Below, one piece after another: positions 37,888 to 47,543 of a stretch of DNA of 64,000 nt; within the stretch, counting starts at the first letter, position 1, and every line of letters begins with the position of its first letter. The notes beneath the pieces were generated by a model that was not told where the DNA came from, searched no databases, and saw only the letters and a list, made by a program, of their open reading frames with translations. Source of the DNA: Teretinema zuelzerae (GTDB lineage: Bacteria > Spirochaetota > Spirochaetia > Treponematales > Treponemataceae); NCBI RefSeq assembly GCF_021021555.1, contig NZ_JAINWA010000003.1, positions 1,302,001 through 1,366,000 of the forward strand, given 5' to 3'. A program made the translations under genes and the position numbers.

Positions 37888-38138
37888 AAGAATCTTTCCC
37901 GTAAAGCTTCATCCAACATATCCTCATAGGCGTTTCCGTCGTCGCGAAACATTCCGGAAATACTATCGGTTATCGGCGATTTCAGAGAAGAAAGAGATGC
38001 GTCTGGTTCATTGGCAAAAGCAATATTTTTGAGATACTCTTCGACAATTCGAGATACGCTTCTATTCTTTTTTTGAGCATATTCCTTTGCCTGTTCCACT
38101 ACTGATTGGTCTATAGTCAGCGTAAGCTTTGTAAGCAT
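37884..38138 (-). CDS. DUF6364-type antitoxin of a type II toxin-antitoxin pair
   Basis: 84-aa protein beginning MLTKLTLTIDQSVVEQAKEY, with an N-terminal ribbon-helix-helix-like strand and helices (RSVSRIVEEYLKNI) and an acidic, less ordered C-terminus that would bind the toxin. GAGGTG precedes the ATG. It is directly upstream of, and overlaps, the PIN toxin. Direct ATACGTG repeats (about 38149-38184) flank the likely promoter and may be an autoregulatory site. Confidence 0.8.
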   Translation of the reverse strand: MLTKLTLTIDQSVVEQAKEYAQKKNRSVSRIVEEYLKNIAFANEPDASLSSLKSPITDSISGMFRDDGNAYEDMLDEALRERFL

Positions 38139-38448
38139 ATTTCACCTCGCACGTATAATAGTAATACACATACACGTATTTATTAACGCATGTTCAAAAA
38201 TTTTACCTATGCATGCAAGCTTGCCCATACCATTTAGAAATACACGGTTTGCTTCACTGCCGCGGCGGAAAACGACCGCGCCCCTGCACGGACGTCCGGA
38301 CCGGGGGGCTCCCGGCGTAGAAAGGCGCATCTGCAAGGACTCCCTGCCTCGATGTTAATAAAAAACCTCTATACCTACCGTTCGGTATAGAGGTTTCTGT
38401 TATCGAGATTCGCGTGAACGAAAATCGCGTTGCCGGACAGGAGACTCG
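38139..38448. other. Intergenic region without a gene
   Basis: This 310-nt stretch holds the antitoxin promoter area (AT-rich, 38139-38200), then GC-rich DNA with short inverted repeats (for example around 38258-38320), then the terminator of the acc genes at 38358-38395. A 64-codon open frame (38142-38336, minus) has no ribosome site and no recognisable protein. Confidence 0.7.
38358..38395 (-). terminator. Terminator of the fab-acc operon
   Basis: A perfect 12-bp stem (38364-38375 with 38384-38395) with an 8-nt loop is followed on the minus strand by TTTTTTATT. It lies 54 nt past the accA stop. The inner part of the stem (38369-38390) is nearly identical to a palindrome at 50155-50176. Confidence 0.9.
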
Positions 38449-39387
38449 TCAGGTAGCGTCGGAGCAGTCTTCCACAAAGTGGCCGAACTTGCGGATTTTC
38501 TGGTTGCGGTAGCGGACCAGGACGGCGGGGTTGCGGTTCATGAGGTCGGCGAGGTCGCGGACGATGACGTCCTTGATGCGCCGGCTCGATTCAGCCGGGT
38601 CGAGGTGGGCGCCGCCTGCGGGTTCGGAGATGACGCCGTTGCAGATTTTCATGGACAAGAGGTCGCCCGAGGTGATTTTCATCATAGCGGCGGCGTGCTT
38701 CGCCTGGCTCGAGTCTCGCAGCAAAATCGAGGCGTAGCCTTCCGGCGAGATGACCGAGTAGACGGCGTTCTCCAGCATGTAGACCTTGTCGCCGACGCCG
38801 ATTCCGAGCGCTCCGCCGGAGCCGCCTTCGCCGATGATGATGCAGATGACAGGAGTTTTCAGCTGGCTGAATTCGCGCAGGTTCATGGCGATCGCTTCGC
38901 CGATGCCGCGTTCTTCGGCGCCGAGTCCGGGGTAGGCTCCCTGGGTGTCGATGAGGGTGATGACCGGGCGGCCGAATTTTTCCGCCTGTTTCGCGAGGCG
39001 GAGAGCTTTGCGGTAGCCTTCGGGGTTCGCCATGCCGCCGTTGCGGGCGAGGGTTTCCTTGAGGTTGCGGCCTTTCTGGTTTCCGATGATGGTGACGGGA
39101 ATGCCGTTGATGAAGCCGATGCCGCCGATGAGGGCGGGGTCGTCGCCGTAGTACCGGTCGCCGTGGAGTTCGACGAATTCGTCGCAGATGACGGAGATGA
39201 CGTCGAGGGCGCGCGGCCGGTCGGGATTGCGCGCGAGTTCCACCCGCTGCCAGGCTTTCGCCGAGCTTGAGCTTTCCTCGACCTTGTCGCTGATTTTCTT
39301 GAGTTCTTCAGAGATGTCTATACCGGCTTCGGAGGCGAGTTTTTGGAGTTCTTCCACCCGCTCGAGCACGTTTTTATTTCCGTTCAT
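38449..39387 (-). CDS. accA: Acetyl-CoA carboxylase carboxyltransferase subunit alpha
   Basis: With AccD it moves the carboxyl group from carboxybiotin to acetyl-CoA, giving malonyl-CoA. The 312-aa product begins with the helical MNGNKNVLERVEELQKLASEAG segment and contains LIDTQGAYPGLGAEERGIGEAIA and the oxyanion glycine block GEGGSGGALGIGVGD. It is the last gene of the operon and overlaps accD by 4 nt. Confidence 0.98.
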   Translation of the reverse strand: MNGNKNVLERVEELQKLASEAGIDISEELKKISDKVEESSSSAKAWQRVELARNPDRPRALDVISVICDEFVELHGDRYYGDDPALIGGIGFINGIPVTIIGNQKGRNLKETLARNGGMANPEGYRKALRLAKQAEKFGRPVITLIDTQGAYPGLGAEERGIGEAIAMNLREFSQLKTPVICIIIGEGGSGGALGIGVGDKVYMLENAVYSVISPEGYASILLRDSSQAKHAAAMMKITSGDLLSMKICNGVISEPAGGAHLDPAESSRRIKDVIVRDLADLMNRNPAVLVRYRNQKIRKFGHFVEDCSDAT

Positions 39388-40222
39388 TTAAGGCCTCCCG
39401 CGGCGGATTCTTCCAGGGCCGCGTTCGTCGCGGCGAGCGATGTCCTCCAGGAAACCGGGCAGTGGGCTTTGAGGAGGGAGACGAAGAGGGCGCGCTGTTC
39501 GGAGCGGGGACAGATGATGTCGACGAAGCCCTTATCCTGCTGGAACTCGGCCCGCTGAAATCCTTCCGGCAAGGTTTGCTTGATGGTTCCTTCGATGACG
39601 CGCGGTCCGGCGAAGCCGATGAGGGCTTTGGGTTCCGCTATGGTTACGTCGCCGAGCATGGCGAAGCTCGCGGTGACTCCTCCGGTCGTCGGGTCGCAGA
39701 GGACCATGAACAGGGGGATTCCCGCCCGGTCGAGCTCGGCCGCGGCGCTCGCGGTTTTCGCCATCTGCATGAGGGAGAAAATTCCCTCCTGCATGCGGGC
39801 GCCTCCCGAGGTCGCGTAAATGATGACGGGAGAGCGGGTTTCGACTCCCTTGAGCATGGCGCGGGCGATTTTCTCGCCGACTACCGAGCCCATGGAGCCG
39901 CCCATGAAGCTGAACGACATGAGGGCTAGTACGACAGGGGTTCCTTCGATGGTGCAGGTTCCGGTGACGACGGCGTCCGAAAGGTTCGCCTTTTTGCGGG
40001 CCTCGGTGAGCTTGTCCTCGTAGCCTTCCATGTCGATGGGGTTTTTGCTTTTCATGTTGCGGCAGAACTCGGAGAAGCTGCCTTCATCCGCGATGTAGCG
40101 GATGCGGGCGGCCGGCTCCATGCGGAAGTGGTGTCCGCATTCGGGGCATACGGCGAGGTTCGCTTCAACGGCGGCCGCGGAGGATTCCGTCCCGCAGGAG
40201 GGACAGGGAATTTTTTTCTCGA

Positions 40223-40226
<4 letters not shown>
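39384..40226 (-). CDS. accD: Acetyl-CoA carboxylase carboxyltransferase subunit beta
   Basis: Beta half of the carboxyltransferase. The 280-aa product has the N-terminal zinc ribbon C8-x2-C11...C27-x2-C30 and the crotonase-fold core (IIYATSGGARMQEGIFSLMQMAK). The C-terminus carries GFAGPRVIEGTIKQTLPEGFQRAEF, typical of AccD. It overlaps accC and accA by 4 nt each, so the three are coupled. Confidence 0.98.
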
Positions 40227-41538
<1,312 letters not shown>

Positions 41539-41542
<4 letters not shown>

Positions 41543-42036
41543 ACCGGGCGAACCTCGAAGATGGGCTGGTCGTATTCGACCATGTCGCCGTTGTTGACGA
41601 GGATCTTTACGATTTCGCAATCGAACTCGGCTTCCAGGGCGTTCATCATCTTCATCGCTTCGATGATGCACAGCTTCTGGCCCTTGGTTATTTTCTTGCC
41701 GACGTCGGCGTAGGCGGGCGCGTCCGGGCTGGGGGCGCGGTAGAAGGTTCCCACGATGGGGCACTTGATGTACTCGAATCCGGGAGCGGCGGCGCCGCCG
41801 CCTCCGGCGGGCGCGTGAGGCGCCGGAGAGGATGATTTCGGGGCGGATGTCTGCGCGGCCGCAGGAGCTCCGGCGTTCTGAGCCGGTGCGGGAGGCGCGG
41901 CGAACTGGACCGCGGCGGCAGAGAAGGCTTCCTTGCGGCGAAGCTCGAAGGAAAATCCGTTGCCGGTGAAGCGAAGCTCGGCGGCGTCCGACTTGTCGAA
42001 CTTGTCAAAAAGGGCCAGCAGTGTCTTGTCGTCCAT
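41539..42036 (-). CDS. accB: Biotin carboxyl carrier protein
   Basis: 165-aa carrier subunit of acetyl-CoA carboxylase. An N-terminal structured part is joined by a long Ala/Pro/Ser linker (about residues 45-85) to the C-terminal biotinyl domain. The biotinylation site is K129 in IEAMKMMNALEAE. The ATG at 42036 has AGGAG 7 nt upstream, whereas an in-frame ATG at 42060 has none. Confidence 0.96.
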
Positions 42037-42073
42037 ATATTTTCTCCTATAAATGGTCAAGCGAAGCTTGATC

Positions 42074-43330
42074 TCAGATCACGTCCATGCGCGGAACATC
42101 CGCGGAGTAATCCACGCCCGCTACGTCGAATCCGTTCGCGGCGAGGAAGTCGTGGCGATAGCCTGCGAGGTCGCAGAGATTTCCGCCGTGTTCGTCGTCG
42201 ATGGCGTCGTAGCCTGCGGAGGAGAGAGCGGCCATGCCCTTGTCCACCTCGGCCTGCACGGCCGGATCCATCTCCCAGTCGTCGATCCTGATGAGTCCTT
42301 CTCCGTCAACGGGAACAGCCGTTCCCGCATAGAGGCGCTCCGCGTAGAGCCGTTCGATCTGTTCGATGCAGCCTTCGTGGTTTCCCTTTTCCTTCATCAC
42401 TTTGAAGAGAACCGAAAGATAGAGGGGGATGATCGGAATGACGGCGCTCGAGCGGGTCACCAGTCCCTTGTTCACCGAAACGTAGGCGGCTCCGCCGATT
42501 TCTTTCGCGAGAACCGCGTTCATGTCGCGGGCGGTTTTCTCAAGATGCTTTTTGGCTCCGCCGATGGTGCCGTCGCGGTAGATCGCGTGACTCACCGCAG
42601 GGCCGATGTAGGAATAGGCGACGGTGGTGCATCCGGAAGCGAGAACTCCGGCGGCGGAAAGCTGCTTCATCCAGCGGGCCCAGTCTTCTCCGCCCATAAC
42701 CTTGATGGTCTCGGCGGCTTCCTCTTCGGAAGCGGGATCAGCGCTCATGACGGACAGTTTTCCGGTCATCGTATCGATGGTGAGGCCCGAAAAGGGTTTG
42801 CCGAAGGGCTTGAGAACGGATTTATAGAGGACTCCGGTGTCGGGGTCCGTGCGTACCGGGCTTGCGAGGCTGTAGACGACGAGATCGAACTGAACGCCCA
42901 TTTTCTTCGCTTCTTCGATAACCTGCGCGCGGACGGCGTCCGAGAAGGCGTCGCCGTTCAGAGTGACCGAGGGGATGTTCGCCTTTTTCGCGGCACGGTC
43001 GAAGGCGAGGTTGTTGTACCAGCCGGGGGTGCCGCTCGTCGCTTCGCTGCCTTCTTTTTCGAAGGACACGCCGATAGTCGCAGCTCCGTAGCCGAAGCTG
43101 GCTGCGATGCGGCTCGCGAGACCGTATCCGGTGGAGCAGCCGAGCACGAGGACGGCTTTCAGCGGGCGGGAAGACGCGAAGCTTCCGCCTGAAACAGGAG
43201 CTCCCGGAGTGCGCTTGCGGGACGAGTTTTTCGATTGCACATAGGCGATCTGGTTTTCTACTTCTTTCGCGCATCCGGCGGGGTGGGCGTTAATGCAAAT
43301 ATTGCTTCGAATCATCGGTTTTACGATCAT
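42074..43330 (-). CDS. fabV: Enoyl-[acyl-carrier-protein] reductase FabV (TER-type)
   Basis: NADH-dependent reductase of trans-2-enoyl-ACP/CoA, the last step of each elongation cycle. The 418-aa product starts MIVKPMIRSNICINAHPAGC and has the extended Rossmann motif LVLGCSTGYGLASRIAA and the FabV active-site pair Y251-x8-K260. It is very similar to the T. denticola trans-2-enoyl-CoA reductase as I recall it; its place in a fab operon points to a fatty-acid role. FabV enzymes are poorly inhibited by triclosan. Compared with other members there is a Ser/Arg-rich insertion at about residues 33-55. AGGAG precedes the ATG. Confidence 0.95.
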   Translation of the reverse strand: MIVKPMIRSNICINAHPAGCAKEVENQIAYVQSKNSSRKRTPGAPVSGGSFASSRPLKAVLVLGCSTGYGLASRIAASFGYGAATIGVSFEKEGSEATSGTPGWYNNLAFDRAAKKANIPSVTLNGDAFSDAVRAQVIEEAKKMGVQFDLVVYSLASPVRTDPDTGVLYKSVLKPFGKPFSGLTIDTMTGKLSVMSADPASEEEAAETIKVMGGEDWARWMKQLSAAGVLASGCTTVAYSYIGPAVSHAIYRDGTIGGAKKHLEKTARDMNAVLAKEIGGAAYVSVNKGLVTRSSAVIPIIPLYLSVLFKVMKEKGNHEGCIEQIERLYAERLYAGTAVPVDGEGLIRIDDWEMDPAVQAEVDKGMAALSSAGYDAIDDEHGGNLCDLAGYRHDFLAANGFDVAGVDYSADVPRMDVI

Positions 43331-43350
43331 CTGTATCTCCTGTTGCAGGC

Positions 43351-43851
43351 TCAAGCCTGCGCTTGTCCGGTTTGGCTCGAATTCCCGACGAGGCACATCC
43401 ATTCGGCTTCCGTAGCGACGCGGTCTCCGACGTAGCATACGCCGGACTGCTTGATCATGCGGGCGGAAACCCGAAGGTTTTTCACTACGATGCGGACTTC
43501 GTCGCCGGGGCGCACCTGGCTGCGGAATTTCACCTTGTCCAGGCTCGCGAAGAAAAAGAGGGAATCGTCGGCGAGGACGCCGCGCTTCACCAAGCCCGCG
43601 CCGCCGGTCTGCGCCATGGTTTCGCAGAGGATGACTCCGGGAACCACGGGGTATTCGGGGAAGTGTCCGCGGAAGAAAAACTCCTCTTCCGTGAACACGT
43701 GGCGGGCGACGATTTCTTCTTCGTTCGAAACGTCGATCGTATCGACGAAGAGGAAGGGATCGCGGTGGGGAAGCAGCTTCTCGATTTCCGCCCGTTCCGC
43801 GGCGCGCACGGCGGGGAAGGAAAGGTCTACCGGTTTGATCGGGTCGCTCAT
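43351..43851 (-). CDS. fabZ: 3-hydroxyacyl-ACP dehydratase FabZ
   Basis: Hot-dog-fold dehydratase making trans-2-enoyl-ACP. The 166-aa product has the catalytic His63 (RGHFPEYPVVPG) and Glu77 (VILCETMAQ). LLPHRDPFLFVDTI is the usual N-terminal signature. It overlaps fabF by 4 nt. Confidence 0.95.
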   Translation of the reverse strand: MSDPIKPVDLSFPAVRAAERAEIEKLLPHRDPFLFVDTIDVSNEEEIVARHVFTEEEFFFRGHFPEYPVVPGVILCETMAQTGGAGLVKRGVLADDSLFFFASLDKVKFRSQVRPGDEVRIVVKNLRVSARMIKQSGVCYVGDRVATEAEWMCLVGNSSQTGQAQA

Positions 43852-45098
43852 TTCTTGAACTTCCTCATGACGACGACGCCGTTGTGTCCGCCGAAGCCGA
43901 GAGAACCGGAAGCGATGCAGTCGATGCTTCCCTCGACGCCCTTGTTCGGAACGTAATCGAGGTCGCAGCCGTGTTCGACGTCGGGGTTGTCGAGATTGAT
44001 GGTCGGCGGATAAAAGCCGTCGACGATCGACTTGATTCCGATGATGGCTTCGATGGCTCCGGCGGCTCCGACGCAGTGGCCGGTCATGCTCTTGGTGCTG
44101 GAAACCTTCATCTTATACGCGTGGTCTCCGAAAGCTCTCTTTATCATGAGGGTTTCCGCCGGATCGTTGACCGGGGTCGAGGTTCCGTGGGCGTTGTAGT
44201 ACTGCACGTCTTCGGGCCGTATGCCTGCGTCTTCGAGGGCGCGGGTGATGGCCAAGGCGCCGCCCGAGCCGTCGGGATTCGGGCTGGTAATGTGGTAGGC
44301 GTCGCTCGATCCGCCGTAGCCGGCGAACTCCGCGTAGATTTTAGCTCCGCGCGCGAGGGCGTGCTCGAGTTCTTCGAGAATCAGGATTCCCGCTCCTTCG
44401 CCCATGATGAATCCTTCGCGGTCGCGGTCGAAGGGACGGCTCGCTTTTCCGGGATTATCGTTGAAGCTCGAGGCGAGGGTTTGCAGGACGCTGAAGCCGC
44501 CGATGCCGAAACCGGTGATCGCCGCTTCGCTTCCGCCGGCGACGCACACGTCGAGGCGGCCGGAGCGCACCAGATCAAGGGCGGCGCCGAGGGAGTCGGT
44601 GCTGGAGGCGCAGGCGGTCGCGAGCGTCCAGGAGACGCCCTTGATGCCGTACAGCATGCTGATGTTTCCCGCGCCCTCGTTCGAAATGAGCATGGGGATC
44701 GAAAGGGGCGGAACCCTGGAAGGTCCGGCTTCAAAGTACTTTTTCATGGAAGCTTCGATGACCTCGAAACCGCCGATGCCGTTTCCGACCATTACGCCGG
44801 ACTTGGCGGCGGAAATCGTTTCCTTGTCGAAACCGGCGTCCTTGATCGCCTGGGCCGCGGCGACGGTCATGAACTGGCAGAAGCGGGCCATTTTGCGGGC
44901 TTCCTTGCGGTCGATCCAGAGAGTGGGATCGAAGTTCTTCACTTCCGCGGCGATTTTCACAGCGTATTCCGATGCGTCGAACTGGGTGATGGGGCCGACT
45001 CCGCATTTTCCCTCGCGGATCGATGCCCACATTTCGTCTACGGTGTTTCCGATCGGGGTAACGGCTCCAAGGCCGGTAACTACAACGCGTCTTTTCAT
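43848..45098 (-). CDS. fabF: Beta-ketoacyl-ACP synthase II
   Basis: Condensing enzyme joining malonyl-ACP to the growing chain. The 416-aa product carries the nucleophile C163 in TACASSTDS and the two active-site His in NAHGTSTPVND and STKSMTGHCVGAAGAIEA. It overlaps fabG at its start (ATGA) and fabZ at its end. It is the only condensing enzyme in the cluster; initiation by FabH must be encoded elsewhere. Confidence 0.98.
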   Translation of the reverse strand: MKRRVVVTGLGAVTPIGNTVDEMWASIREGKCGVGPITQFDASEYAVKIAAEVKNFDPTLWIDRKEARKMARFCQFMTVAAAQAIKDAGFDKETISAAKSGVMVGNGIGGFEVIEASMKKYFEAGPSRVPPLSIPMLISNEGAGNISMLYGIKGVSWTLATACASSTDSLGAALDLVRSGRLDVCVAGGSEAAITGFGIGGFSVLQTLASSFNDNPGKASRPFDRDREGFIMGEGAGILILEELEHALARGAKIYAEFAGYGGSSDAYHITSPNPDGSGGALAITRALEDAGIRPEDVQYYNAHGTSTPVNDPAETLMIKRAFGDHAYKMKVSSTKSMTGHCVGAAGAIEAIIGIKSIVDGFYPPTINLDNPDVEHGCDLDYVPNKGVEGSIDCIASGSLGFGGHNGVVVMRKFKK

Positions 45099-45838
45099 GC
45101 TCCCATTCCTCCGTCTACGCCGATTACCTGCGCAGTAATGTATTCAGATAAATCCGATGCGAGGAAGACCGCGGCGTTCGCGACTTCCTGAACGGTTCCA
45201 GCCCGCTTCATGGGGATGGTTTCAAGCCATGTTTTCTTAGCGTCCTCGGGGATGACGTCGGTCATCTCGGTGAGGATGAAGCCGGGGGCGATCGCGTTCA
45301 CGCGCACTCCGCGGCCGGCGGTTTCCTTCGCGAGAGCCTTGGTGTAGCCGATGAGGCCGGCCTTGCTCGCCGCGTAGTTCACCTGGCCGCCCTGGCCGTG
45401 AAGGCCGACGATGCTGGAAAGGTTGATGATGGAGCCGGCGCGCTTGCGGATCATATCCGAAGAAACGATCTGGGTTACGAGGAAGGTGCCGGTGAGATTC
45501 ACGCGGAGAACGGTTTCCCAGTCTTCGAGCTTCATGCGGAAGGAAAGGCCGTCCCGGGTGATGCCGGCGTTGTTCACCAGCACCGAGAATCCGCCTGATT
45601 CCTTCACCGCGGCTTCTATCACCGGGCGGACCGAGTCGGGATTTCCGATATCCGCGATGAGTTCGTGGTACACGGTTCCGTTTTGCGCGGCCAGTTCGGC
45701 GAGCTCGCGGGCCGATTCCGACGATTTAGTGGCGAGACCCCAGACAGCGGCGCCTTCTTCTATGAAACGGCGGGCCATTTCCTTGCCGATTCCCCGGCTC
45801 GCGCCCGTGATCAGGGCTGTTTTACCTTTCAGCAGCAT
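45095..45838 (-). CDS. fabG: 3-oxoacyl-ACP reductase
   Basis: Short-chain dehydrogenase reducing 3-ketoacyl-ACP with NADPH. The 247-aa product shows TGASRGIGKEMA (nucleotide site), NNAG, the catalytic Ser141/142 and Y155-x3-K159, and ends GGMGA. A GAGGAG ribosome site precedes the ATG; fabD lies 15 nt upstream. Confidence 0.97.
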   Translation of the reverse strand: MLLKGKTALITGASRGIGKEMARRFIEEGAAVWGLATKSSESARELAELAAQNGTVYHELIADIGNPDSVRPVIEAAVKESGGFSVLVNNAGITRDGLSFRMKLEDWETVLRVNLTGTFLVTQIVSSDMIRKRAGSIINLSSIVGLHGQGGQVNYAASKAGLIGYTKALAKETAGRGVRVNAIAPGFILTEMTDVIPEDAKKTWLETIPMKRAGTVQEVANAAVFLASDLSEYITAQVIGVDGGMGA

Positions 45839-45853
45839 GTCGTTCTCCTCGTT

Positions 45854-46816
45854 TCAGCTTTGAGCCGAAACCGGTATAAAGTCAGTGTAGAGTACGCAGG
45901 TTCCCGGGTTTCCGGAATCCGCCCACAAACCGGAAAGAACCTTTCCGGGACCGGCCTCGACGAGGCGGTTGATGTTAAGGCCGCCCATCAGAGCGGCAAT
46001 CGATGATTCTTCTGTCGTCCAGCGGACGGGGCTCGAAATATGCAGCACGGCGTTTTTCCGCGCTTCCGCTCCGGAAGCGACCCGCTGTCCGGTCACGTTC
46101 GAGAAAAGGGGCAGGACGGGATCGCGGAATTCGATGTTTTCGAGAACCTTCGCGAACTCCTCGCCGGCGGATGCCATGAGGGGCGAATGGAAGGGGCCAG
46201 CCACTTTCAGGCGGAGAACGCGGCGTGTGCCGGCTTCCTTGAGAGCCGCTTCCGCACGGGAAAGACCTTCGGAGGTTCCGGAGATCACGGTTTGCAGAGG
46301 GCTGTTGTAGTTAGCGGCGAACACGTCCGCGCTCGCGGAGGAAAGGCTCTCGAGGACGGAGTCGACGACGTCGCTTGAAAGGCCGAGCACGGCGGCCATG
46401 CCGGGAGCGGCGCCCGAAGCTGCTCGGGCGGCGATCTCGTCGGCGGCGGCCTGCATGATGCGTCCGCGTTCAAGAATGATTTTTATGCAGTCTTCTTCAG
46501 ATAATACGCCTGAAACGGCGAGGGCGGGATATTCTCCGAGGCTGAACCCGGCGCAGGCCGCGGGAGAAAGGCCGCGAGCTTTCAGGACTCTGGCCGCGGC
46601 GAGCGAAACCACCGTAATGGCAATCTGGCTCGAGTCGGTCCGTTTGAGGATTTCAGCGTCGGCGTTAAGGAGCTCCTCGACGGGAGATCCGCGAAGGGCG
46701 CTCGCCGCGTCGAATAAGGAGCGGACTCCTGCGGAGCCGTCGGCGTCCGCGCGTAAAAGGTCCATCCCCATGCCGGTGAATTGCGATCCCTGTCCGGGAA
46801 AAAGAAATACAGCCAC
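45854..46816 (-). CDS. fabD: Malonyl-CoA:ACP transacylase
   Basis: Loads malonyl groups onto acyl carrier protein. The 320-aa product starts MAVFLFPGQGSQFTGMG and has the nucleophile S92 in GFSLGEY (Phe in place of the common His/Leu) and catalytic H210 in AGPFHSPLM. A GTG start with GGAGG 6 nt upstream is used. It is the first gene of the fab-acc operon. Confidence 0.96.
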   Translation of the reverse strand: MAVFLFPGQGSQFTGMGMDLLRADADGSAGVRSLFDAASALRGSPVEELLNADAEILKRTDSSQIAITVVSLAAARVLKARGLSPAACAGFSLGEYPALAVSGVLSEEDCIKIILERGRIMQAAADEIAARAASGAAPGMAAVLGLSSDVVDSVLESLSSASADVFAANYNSPLQTVISGTSEGLSRAEAALKEAGTRRVLRLKVAGPFHSPLMASAGEEFAKVLENIEFRDPVLPLFSNVTGQRVASGAEARKNAVLHISSPVRWTTEESSIAALMGGLNINRLVEAGPGKVLSGLWADSGNPGTCVLYTDFIPVSAQS

Positions 46817-46829
46817 GCTTCCTCCATTT

Positions 46830-46852
46830 TGACATAAATTGTAATTACGTCA
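46830..46852 (-). promoter_or_regulatory. Inverted-repeat operator candidate ahead of fabD
   Basis: TGACATAA (46830-46837) and TTACGTCA (46845-46852) form a 7-of-8 inverted repeat with a 7-nt spacer, in the leader between the promoter and fabD. A smaller palindrome TGAC-N4-GTCA (46884-46895) overlaps the -35 box. The adjacent TetR protein is the obvious candidate to bind one or both. Confidence 0.55.
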
Positions 46853-46868
46853 TACTGTAGTCAGCGTT

Positions 46869-46896
46869 ATTGTACCTTTTTTATGACAAAAGTCAA
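46869..46896 (-). promoter_or_regulatory. sigma70 promoter of the fab-acc operon
   Basis: On the minus strand TTGACT (46896-46891), 16-nt spacer, TACAAT (46874-46869). The leader to fabD is about 45 nt and includes the operator candidate. Confidence 0.8.
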
Positions 46897-46940
46897 TAGT
46901 ATGTCGAAATGAGTAAACGAACCCGTGTAAAAAACACCGA

Positions 46941-47540
46941 CTATGAACTGGTCGTCATCTGGCTGATGGCGAAGCTCATCGCGGCCTTAACGTCTTCGGC
47001 TTCGGAGCGGTCGAGGATGGCGATCCGGTAAATGGCTGATTCCACCAGCCCGTAGAGCAGCTCGTTGGCGATTTTAACGTTCGGAATCTTGAACTCGCCC
47101 GCGTTTCTGCCGGCGATCATGAGCTGGGACATGAGGTGGCGCAGCCTGATGGTTCTGCGCTTCACGCGGGAATCGGGATCCTTGCCGCTTTTTTGAGCTT
47201 GCAGGAGATAGGTGAGGACGACGTTGAACAGGCGCCGGTTATCCGCGCACCGGTCGACGATGGTATGCAGAACCGACTCGAGCCGCGTCGCCCAGGGAAC
47301 GCCCGCTTCGTCTATCATGCCCCGCAAGTCCTTCTCCACGCTGTCGGTGAGCTGTTTTATGCTCCAGATGAAGATTTCCCGCTTGTTCTTGAAATACAGA
47401 TACAGCGTGGTGCGAGTGATGCCGCAGCGGTCCGCGATTTTCTGAAAGGTAGCGTCCTCGTAGCCTTCCTCGACGAATATATCGAGGGCTTTTTCGAGGA
47501 TCTCCGCCCGGCGCTTATCATGTTCGACAACTATGGCCAT
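46941..47540 (-). CDS. TetR family transcriptional regulator of the fab-acc operon (inferred target)
   Basis: 199-aa repressor with an N-terminal helix-turn-helix (about residues 9-55: AFTFQKIAD-like ATFQKIADRCGITRTTLYLYFKNKREIF) and a helical ligand-binding domain. It lies directly upstream of the fabD promoter on the same strand, 44 nt before the -35 box, so control of fatty-acid synthesis by an acyl-CoA or acyl-ACP ligand is the simplest guess. It begins 3 nt after the RlmL-like gene and may be co-transcribed with it. Confidence 0.85.
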   Translation of the reverse strand: MAIVVEHDKRRAEILEKALDIFVEEGYEDATFQKIADRCGITRTTLYLYFKNKREIFIWSIKQLTDSVEKDLRGMIDEAGVPWATRLESVLHTIVDRCADNRRLFNVVLTYLLQAQKSGKDPDSRVKRRTIRLRHLMSQLMIAGRNAGEFKIPNVKIANELLYGLVESAIYRIAILDRSEAEDVKAAMSFAISQMTTSS

Positions 47541-47543
47541 AGC

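Noticed and set aside
38142-38336. 64-codon frame between the antitoxin and accA
   Set aside because: No ribosome site, no recognisable protein, covers promoter-like and hairpin DNA.
41543-41764. N-terminal extension of accC by 74 codons
   Set aside because: The extension lies wholly within accB in another frame; the ATG at 41542 gives the standard biotin carboxylase start.
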